A DNA stretch of 27,259 bases, from assembly GCA_041301185.1 (NCBI GenBank), contig JBFYSV010000317.1, forward strand, positions 1-27,259, given 5' to 3'. This stretch comes from JAQBDA01 sp041301185 (lineage in GTDB: Bacteria; Chloroflexota; Anaerolineae; Anaerolineales; UBA4823). Under the pieces are notes generated by a model. It was not told the DNA's origin and did no database searches. It saw nothing but the letters and a program-made list of their open reading frames with translations. The translations under genes were made by a program, and so were the position numbers. Numbering within the stretch: position 1 is the stretch's first letter; every line of letters starts with the position of its first letter. Below are positions 22,491-27,259 of the stretch, one piece after another.

Positions 22491-23375
22491 ATGACCACCA
22501 CCCCGCCCGATGCCCCGCTCGCCTCAGGCGAGCGCAAAAAAGTCACCACGCTCACCTTTCGGCGCAAGAAACTGCGCCACGATCCCATCACTGTACTAAC
22601 CGCTTACGATTACCCGACTGCTCTGGCGATGGACCAGGCGGGCATTGATTCTATCCTGGTTGGCGATTCGCTGGGGATGGTCGTCCTGGGTTATCCTAAC
22701 ACCCTGCCGGTCACCATGGAGGATATGCTCCACCACTGCAAAGCGGTCGCCCGGGGTGCTCAATATTCCCTACTGATCGGCGATATGCCCTTCATGTCTT
22801 ACCAGGTCTCGGTGCAAGATGCGCTGCGCAACGCCGGTCGTTTCTTACAAGAGGCCGGCATGGACGCGGTCAAGTTGGAAGGCGGCCGCGAGCGCCTGGA
22901 TGTGGTTCGGGCGATTGTCTCCGCAGGCATCCCTGTGATGGGGCACCTGGGGCTGACCCCCCAAAGTGTCCACCAGTTGGGCGGCTTCCGCCCCCAGGGG
23001 AGGGAGGTTGCCGCCGCCCGCCGCCTGCTGGAAGACGCCCTGCTGTTGCAGGAAGCTGGTTGCTTCAGCATCGTGCTCGAATCCGTGCCGGCGCGCCTGG
23101 CAAGCCTCATCTCGCAGCGCCTGGAGATACCCACCATCGGCATTGGCGCCGGCGCGGGGTGCGACGGGCAGGTGCTCGTCACCCACGACCTGCTGGGCCT
23201 GTTCGAGCGCTTCACCCCCAAATTCGTCAAGAAATATGCCGACCTGCACAGCGAGATGAAGCGCGCCTTCTCGGCTTACATCGATGAGGTCCGCCAGCAA
23301 ACTTTCCCCTCCGCAGAGCACACTGTCGAAATGCTCGATGAAGAGTGGCAGAGCTTTCTGGATGCCCTGCGCTAA
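22491..23375 (+). CDS. panB: 3-methyl-2-oxobutanoate hydroxymethyltransferase
   Basis: Adds a hydroxymethyl group from methylene-tetrahydrofolate to 2-oxoisovalerate to make ketopantoate, the first step towards pantothenate. The 294-residue protein carries the family blocks LTAYDYPTALAMDQAGID, VGDSLGMVVLGY (metal-binding Asp), KLEGG, PVMGHLGLTPQS and IVLESVPA (catalytic Glu). Length is slightly above usual because of a 15-residue Ala/Pro-rich N-terminus. The start has a strong AAGGAGGG site 5 bases upstream. It is the first gene of the pantothenate/CoA cluster; the gap to the panE-type gene is 30 bases. Confidence 0.96.
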   Translation: MTTTPPDAPLASGERKKVTTLTFRRKKLRHDPITVLTAYDYPTALAMDQAGIDSILVGDSLGMVVLGYPNTLPVTMEDMLHHCKAVARGAQYSLLIGDMPFMSYQVSVQDALRNAGRFLQEAGMDAVKLEGGRERLDVVRAIVSAGIPVMGHLGLTPQSVHQLGGFRPQGREVAAARRLLEDALLLQEAGCFSIVLESVPARLASLISQRLEIPTIGIGAGAGCDGQVLVTHDLLGLFERFTPKFVKKYADLHSEMKRAFSAYIDEVRQQTFPSAEHTVEMLDEEWQSFLDALR

Positions 23376-23405
23376 GGAGATCATATTTTTGAGGAGGTTA
23401 CATCC

Positions 23406-24356
23406 ATGACACCCGCCTCACCCCCCATACTCATCGTCGGCAGCGGCGCCATGGCTTGCCTATTTGCCGCCCGCCTCTCAGCCGCCGGGAAGGATGTTCT
23501 CATGCTGGGCAGCTGGCCCGCCGGGCTACAAGCCCTGCGCGACCAGGGCGTTACCCTGGTCGAAGCGGATAGCAGCCAGCACACCTACCCCGTCCAGGTC
23601 GCCGACGACCCGGCGCAATGCCGTGGCATGCGCTATGCCCTGGTGCTGGTCAAATCCTGGCAAACCCGCCGCGCCGCCCAGCAGCTCAAGCAATGCCTGA
23701 GCAAGGGTGGTGTGGCGCTCACCCTGCAGAATGGGGTCGGCAATCGCGAGATCCTGGTGGAGATCCTCGGTGCGCCACGGGTTGCCCTGGGCGTCACCAC
23801 CCTGGGTGCAAACCTGATGCATCCGGGGAAGGTAGTGGCGGGCGGCGAGGGGGTGATCTCGATCGGCGTGCATTTCAAGCTCGACCCGCTGGCGGACGCG
23901 CTGCGCGCTGCCGGTTTCACGGTCGAAGATGCGCCCGACCCGGATGTGCTCCTGTGGGGCAAGCTGGTGATCAATGCCGCCATTAACCCCCTGACCGCCC
24001 TACTGCGGGTGACCAACGGCGAGCTGCTCAACCGCCCCACCGCCCGCTCCACGATGATGTCCCTCGCCCGCGAGGCAGCCTCGGTCGCCGCTGCTCAGGG
24101 TTTGCGCCTGCCCTACGATGACCCGATCACCATGGTCGAGGAAACCGCCCTGCGAACAGCTGCCAACCGCTCTTCTATGCTGCAAGACATAGAGCGCGGC
24201 ATGCCTACCGAGATAGACGCCATCTGCGGGGCGATCGTCCGCGCCGGCGAGCAAGCCGAGGTACCCACCCCGGTCAATTACCTGGTCTGGCAGCTGGTGA
24301 AGGCGCTCTCTCCAGCCCCGGCAGAATCTTTATCTAGTTATACTATCCCACACTAA
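23406..24356 (+). CDS. panE: 2-dehydropantoate 2-reductase (ketopantoate reductase)
   Basis: Reduces ketopantoate to pantoate with NADPH. The 316-residue protein has an N-terminal Rossmann fold with GSGAMA (12-17) where the usual pattern is GxGxxG; the last Gly is Ala here, as seen in some members. KSWQT and LQNGVGN follow in the nucleotide domain. The C-terminal helical domain has the catalytic Lys in WGKLVINAAINPLTAL and the substrate motif SSMLQDIERGMPTEID. GAGGAGG lies 8 bases before the ATG. It stands between panB and panC, which supports the pantoate role over the wider ketopantoate-reductase-like families. Confidence 0.93.
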   Translation: MTPASPPILIVGSGAMACLFAARLSAAGKDVLMLGSWPAGLQALRDQGVTLVEADSSQHTYPVQVADDPAQCRGMRYALVLVKSWQTRRAAQQLKQCLSKGGVALTLQNGVGNREILVEILGAPRVALGVTTLGANLMHPGKVVAGGEGVISIGVHFKLDPLADALRAAGFTVEDAPDPDVLLWGKLVINAAINPLTALLRVTNGELLNRPTARSTMMSLAREAASVAAAQGLRLPYDDPITMVEETALRTAANRSSMLQDIERGMPTEIDAICGAIVRAGEQAEVPTPVNYLVWQLVKALSPAPAESLSSYTIPH

Positions 24357-24379
24357 TTCGCCTCTCGCAGGATATTGCA

Positions 24380-25219
24380 ATGCAAACTGTCTCCACAATC
24401 CCCGATCTGCGCCTCGCCCGCCTGCGCCTGCCTGCACCTATCGGTCTGGTGCCTACCATGGGCTACCTGCATGAAGGTCACCTCTCGCTGGTGCGCCTCG
24501 CCCGCCTCGAATGTTCTAGCGTGGTGGTCAGCATCTTTGTCAACCCCACCCAGTTCGGTCCCCGCGAAGATTTGACAGCCTACCCGCGCGACCTGCCGCG
24601 TGACCTATCCCTGCTGGAGAGCGCCGGCGCCGACCTGGTGTGGACGCCCACCCCCGAGATTATGTACCCTCCCGGCTACCAGACCTGGGTCACGGTGGAA
24701 GAGGTGACCCTGCCTCTGGAAGGGGCAATGCGCCCGGGCCACTTCCGCGGGGTGACCACGGTCGTCGCCAAGCTGTTCAACGCCGTCCAGCCCGATCGAG
24801 CGTATTTCGGGCAGAAGGATGCCCAGCAGGCGCGGGTGATCCAGCAGATGGTGGGCGACCTGGATTTCCCCGTGCAGGTAGTGGTCTGCCCGATCATGCG
24901 CGAGCAGGATGGGCTGGCAATGTCCAGCCGCAATGCGTACTTAAGCCCTGCCGAGAGGCAGGCCGCCACGGTGCTCTCGCGCGCCCTGGGTGCATCCCGC
25001 TCTGCCTGGGAAGCCGGCGAGCGGGATGCAGGGCGCCTGCGCCAGGTGATGTCTGCGACCATCAATGCCGAGCCGCTGGCCCGCCTGCAATACGTCTCCT
25101 GCGCCGACCCGCAAACCCTGCAGGAGATCGAGGGCGCTGTTTCGGGCCGCGCCCTGCTCTCGATGGCGGTCTACCTCGGCAAGACCCGCCTGATTGACAA
25201 CCTGGTCGTGGAACCTTAG
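24380..25219 (+). CDS. panC: Pantothenate synthetase (pantoate-beta-alanine ligase)
   Basis: Joins pantoate and beta-alanine with ATP to make pantothenate. The 279-residue protein has the nucleotidylyltransferase HxGH motif YLHEGH (His31, His34), the pantoate-binding NPTQFGPREDL, the FGQKDAQQ segment, and MSSRNAYLSP as the KMSKS-like loop. All these are typical PanC. AGGAT lies 8 bases upstream of the ATG, 23 bases after the preceding stop. No panD (aspartate decarboxylase) is in the window, so beta-alanine must come from elsewhere in the genome or from outside. Confidence 0.96.
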   Translation: MQTVSTIPDLRLARLRLPAPIGLVPTMGYLHEGHLSLVRLARLECSSVVVSIFVNPTQFGPREDLTAYPRDLPRDLSLLESAGADLVWTPTPEIMYPPGYQTWVTVEEVTLPLEGAMRPGHFRGVTTVVAKLFNAVQPDRAYFGQKDAQQARVIQQMVGDLDFPVQVVVCPIMREQDGLAMSSRNAYLSPAERQAATVLSRALGASRSAWEAGERDAGRLRQVMSATINAEPLARLQYVSCADPQTLQEIEGAVSGRALLSMAVYLGKTRLIDNLVVEP

Positions 25220-25269
25220 AATCATCTCTCCAGGTTATCCTTTACCTATCCCGTCCATGCGAGGTGGAT

Positions 25270-25773
25270 ATGTTCGAACGAATCTTAACTGGCAGCCGCT
25301 ACTCGATCATCATTGCTGTAGTAGGATCTTTGATTGCTTCCCTGGTCCTCTTGCTCTACGGCGGGCTGGAGATAATTTATCTCCTCGCCGAGTCGTTGAC
25401 TGAACTCAGCGTCGATGGAACAATAGAGAAATCACTAATCCTGACATTTATCGAAGTCATCGATCTTTTCCTTCTGGCGGCTGTGTTTTACATAATCTCC
25501 GTGGGGCTGTATGAGCTCTTCATAAACGATCGAGTCGACCTACCAGCCTGGTTAAGAATCCATGACTTCGAAGGTCTGAAAGGTAAACTGATCAGCATCC
25601 TGGTCGTCGTTCTGAGTGTGATCTTCTTGGGACAAGCGGCAAATTGGGATAAGCGCCTAGACTTGCTTGGCTTTGGTGCGGCTGTCGCCCTGGTCATCGC
25701 TGCCCTGGCGTATTTCGTTAAAAAAGACAGTAAGTATGACGAACCACCTGATGGACCAGGCCCCACTAAGTAG
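25270..25773 (+). CDS. YqhA/UPF0114-family membrane protein
   Basis: A 167-residue integral membrane protein. Three or four hydrophobic helices lie near 11-40, 60-85, 106-125 and 135-155. The order of segments, with SLIASL, IEVIDLFLLAAVFYIISVGLYELF and DFEGLKGKLISILVVVLSVIFLGQ, fits the YqhA (UPF0114) family, whose function is not established. The C-terminus is charged and rich in Pro. I start at ATG 25270, 5 bases after GAGG; a GTG at 25264 in the same frame adds two residues. It lies 50 bases after panC and only 13 bases before coaX, so it is part of the CoA transcript. Transport or membrane support of pantothenate metabolism is possible but speculative. Confidence 0.78.
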   Translation: MFERILTGSRYSIIIAVVGSLIASLVLLLYGGLEIIYLLAESLTELSVDGTIEKSLILTFIEVIDLFLLAAVFYIISVGLYELFINDRVDLPAWLRIHDFEGLKGKLISILVVVLSVIFLGQAANWDKRLDLLGFGAAVALVIAALAYFVKKDSKYDEPPDGPGPTK

Positions 25774-25786
25774 CCCTGGAGCGGAT

Positions 25787-26554
25787 ATGCTACTCACTAT
25801 CGATATCGGTAACACCAATATCACCCTGGGATTGTACAATGGCGAGACGCTGGGACCGCGCTGGCGCCTGGCAACCGTCCACGACCGCATGCCCGATGAG
25901 TACGGACTGCAGCTATTGGGGCTGCTTTCCCACGCCGGGCGCCTCCCCACCGAGCTGACCGGTATTTGCCTGGCCTCGGTTGTGCCGCCCCTGACTGGCA
26001 AGGTGGTGGAAGCCTGTCACAACTACCTGGCCATGAAGCCCCTGGTGGTGGACGCCGGTGTGAAGACCGGCGTGCGCATCTTGTATGAAGATCCGCGCGC
26101 AGTTGGGGCAGATCGCATCGTCGACGCGGCTGCCGTCCAACGACTGTATGGCGGTCCGGCATGCGTGGTCGATTTCGGCACTGCCACCACTTTTGACGGC
26201 ATCTCTGCCAAAGGCGAATACCTGGGTGGAGCCATAGCCCCGGGCATCCAGATTGCCTCTGAAGCGCTTTTCCTGCACACCGCCAAGCTACCCCGCGTAG
26301 ATCTGCAGCGCCCACCGGCAGCCATCGGGCGCAACACTGTGCATGCCATGCAGTCTGGGCTGATCTTCGGCTACGTCGCCCTGGTGGAAGGCATGGTCGC
26401 CCGCTTCCGCAATGAGCTTGGCCCGGAGATGAAAGTGATCGGAACGGGCGGGCTGACCGAGATCATTGCCCGCGAGACAGATGTCATCCAGATCCAGGCT
26501 CCCTGGCTCACCCTGGACGGGCTCAGGATCATCTGGGAGCTTAACCAGCAATGA
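25787..26554 (+). CDS. coaX: Type III pantothenate kinase
   Basis: Phosphorylates pantothenate, the first committed step from vitamin B5 to CoA. The 255-residue protein has the ASKHA-fold nucleotide loop TIDIGNTNITLG (4-15), the family motif VGADRIVDAAA, VVDFGTATTFD and GGAIAPGIQ. These identify CoaX, which is resistant to CoA feedback and uses a monovalent cation in characterised members. I start at ATG 25787 (MLLTIDIG), 5 bases after GGAG; the open frame reads on upstream into the YqhA-like gene but lacks family similarity there. Its stop TGA overlaps the ATG of the next gene (ATGA). Confidence 0.95.
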   Translation: MLLTIDIGNTNITLGLYNGETLGPRWRLATVHDRMPDEYGLQLLGLLSHAGRLPTELTGICLASVVPPLTGKVVEACHNYLAMKPLVVDAGVKTGVRILYEDPRAVGADRIVDAAAVQRLYGGPACVVDFGTATTFDGISAKGEYLGGAIAPGIQIASEALFLHTAKLPRVDLQRPPAAIGRNTVHAMQSGLIFGYVALVEGMVARFRNELGPEMKVIGTGGLTEIIARETDVIQIQAPWLTLDGLRIIWELNQQ

Positions 26555-27252
26555 CTTCGGTCTATGTTCGCTGCGAGTGGGGGTTGGAGGGGATTGCGGC
26601 CCTGCGCGAAACCAGTGAAGTCATTATCATCGTCGACGTCCTATCCTTTTCGACCTGCGTGGACATCGCTGCAGCCAGAGGGGCACTTATATATCCCTGC
26701 CAATGGAAGGACAAGCGTGCCATGGCCTTAGCCAGTAGCCTCCAGGCGGAGTTGGCAATGTGGGGTGATGAGAACATTCATGGATATGCACTCTCGCCTT
26801 CTACACTGCTGAGCGTCCCTAGTGGCACACGCCTGGTACTGCCCTCCCCAAATGGGTCGGCATTGAGCCTGGAGACGGGTGATGTTCCCACCTTCACCGG
26901 TTGCTTACGCAACGCTGCAGCTGTAGCCCATCAGGCGCAAAGTCTCGGACGTCACATCAGTCTCATCCCAGCTGGAGAGCGTTGGAACAACGGGGGCTTG
27001 CGCTTCGCTCTGGAAGATCTGATAGGCGCCGGCGGTATCATTGCGCACTTAAGCGGATTGCGTTCGCCCGAGGCTGAACTGGCTGTCGCAGCTTATACCC
27101 GATTCCAATACGTACTTCTAGAAACCTTACAGGGCTGCGGATCGGGATTAGAGTTGATCGAGCGCGGCCGATCGGCTGATCTGGAGCTGGCAGCCGCTTT
27201 GAACGTAAGCCAATGCGCGCCCTGTCTGCGCGAGGGAAGCTATTCATGCTGA
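26551..27252 (+). CDS. ComB-like 2-phosphosulfolactate phosphatase family protein
   Basis: A 233-residue cytosolic protein of the ComB family. Characterised ComB removes phosphate from 2-phosphosulfolactate, a step in coenzyme M synthesis. Here the signature IIIVDVLSFSTCVDIAAARG and VLPSPNGSALSLE are clear, as is ERWNNGGLRFALEDLIGAGGI. The usual ComB sequence DVLRAST is DVLSFST here. The gene starts on the ATGA overlap with the coaX stop, so it is translated together with pantothenate kinase. No other coenzyme M genes (comA, comC) are in view, so a different phosphate ester may be the substrate. The family call is fairly sure; the reaction is not. The C-terminus has three Cys in the last 15 residues. 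Confidence 0.85.
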   Translation: MTSVYVRCEWGLEGIAALRETSEVIIIVDVLSFSTCVDIAAARGALIYPCQWKDKRAMALASSLQAELAMWGDENIHGYALSPSTLLSVPSGTRLVLPSPNGSALSLETGDVPTFTGCLRNAAAVAHQAQSLGRHISLIPAGERWNNGGLRFALEDLIGAGGIIAHLSGLRSPEAELAVAAYTRFQYVLLETLQGCGSGLELIERGRSADLELAAALNVSQCAPCLREGSYSC

Positions 27253-27259
27253 GCATTTC
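27246..27259 (+). CDS. Possible start of a further gene, cut by the window end
   Basis: An ATG overlaps the ComB-like stop (ATGCTGA) in another frame, with GAGGG 9 bases upstream. This is the same kind of overlap seen between coaX and the ComB-like gene. Only four codons (MLSI) are visible, so the product cannot be named and the start itself is uncertain. Confidence 0.3.

Noticed and set aside
1..27259. tRNA, rRNA or origin of replication
   Set aside because: No tRNA cloverleaf or CCA end, no rRNA-like segment and no cluster of DnaA boxes was seen, even though dnaN is present.

Overview
The window looks like chromosomal DNA from a Chloroflexota bacterium, most likely of the Anaerolineae. This is an inference. 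It rests on secreted proteins built from 'SYYDATNGDLKYA'-type repeats, small secreted proteins with a 'SLPWWTID...YTLTGGFW' block and a Thr/Pro linker ending in a short LP-hydrophobic tail, a PEP-synthase-like protein lacking its phosphotransfer half, and frequent GTG/TTG starts. I cannot run a phylogeny. The DNA is gene dense and moderately GC rich. I see no tRNA, rRNA, CRISPR array, transposase or prophage.

Layout. 10-2352 (-): large secreted repeat protein. 2722-5024 (+): GAF-GGDEF diguanylate cyclase overlapping a DUF697-like membrane protein with a P-loop-like segment and a zinc ribbon. 5029-9189 (-): an apparent operon dnaN, orphan PEP/pyruvate-binding protein, deoxynucleoside kinase, read from a good sigma70-type promoter and divergent from a PlsC-type acyltransferase (9325-10023, +). 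10081-12299 (+): cation diffusion facilitator with an enlarged cytoplasmic part plus a VIT/CCC1-type Fe/Mn transporter, closed by a strong hairpin terminator. 12497-15157 (-): Cas4-like PD-(D/E)XK nuclease and two secreted proteins. 15496-18832 (-): thermonuclease-like lipoprotein, CPBP membrane protease and alpha/beta hydrolase. 19032-21455 (+): two overlapping paralogous membrane proteins that resemble CcmC, then an MFS transporter. 21551-22294 (+): sulfotransferase. 22491-27252 (+): pantothenate/CoA cluster panB, panE, panC, a YqhA-family membrane protein, coaX and a ComB-like phosphatase.

The clearest functional unit is the pantothenate/CoA cluster. PanB makes ketopantoate, the PanE-type reductase makes pantoate, PanC makes pantothenate and CoaX phosphorylates it; panD (beta-alanine supply) is absent here. 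A membrane protein and a ComB-like gene are built into the same transcript. The second unit joins the sliding clamp to a deoxynucleoside kinase through an orphan ATP-grasp protein. The third pairs two metal transporters.

The most unusual items are the tandem CcmC-like pair, the orphan PEP-synthase-like protein with its own C-terminal domain, the CDF transporter with three C-terminal modules and a missing metal ligand, the ComB/YqhA genes inside the CoA operon, three unrelated inverted-repeat elements at gene ends, and promoters placed so close to start codons that the mRNAs would be leaderless.
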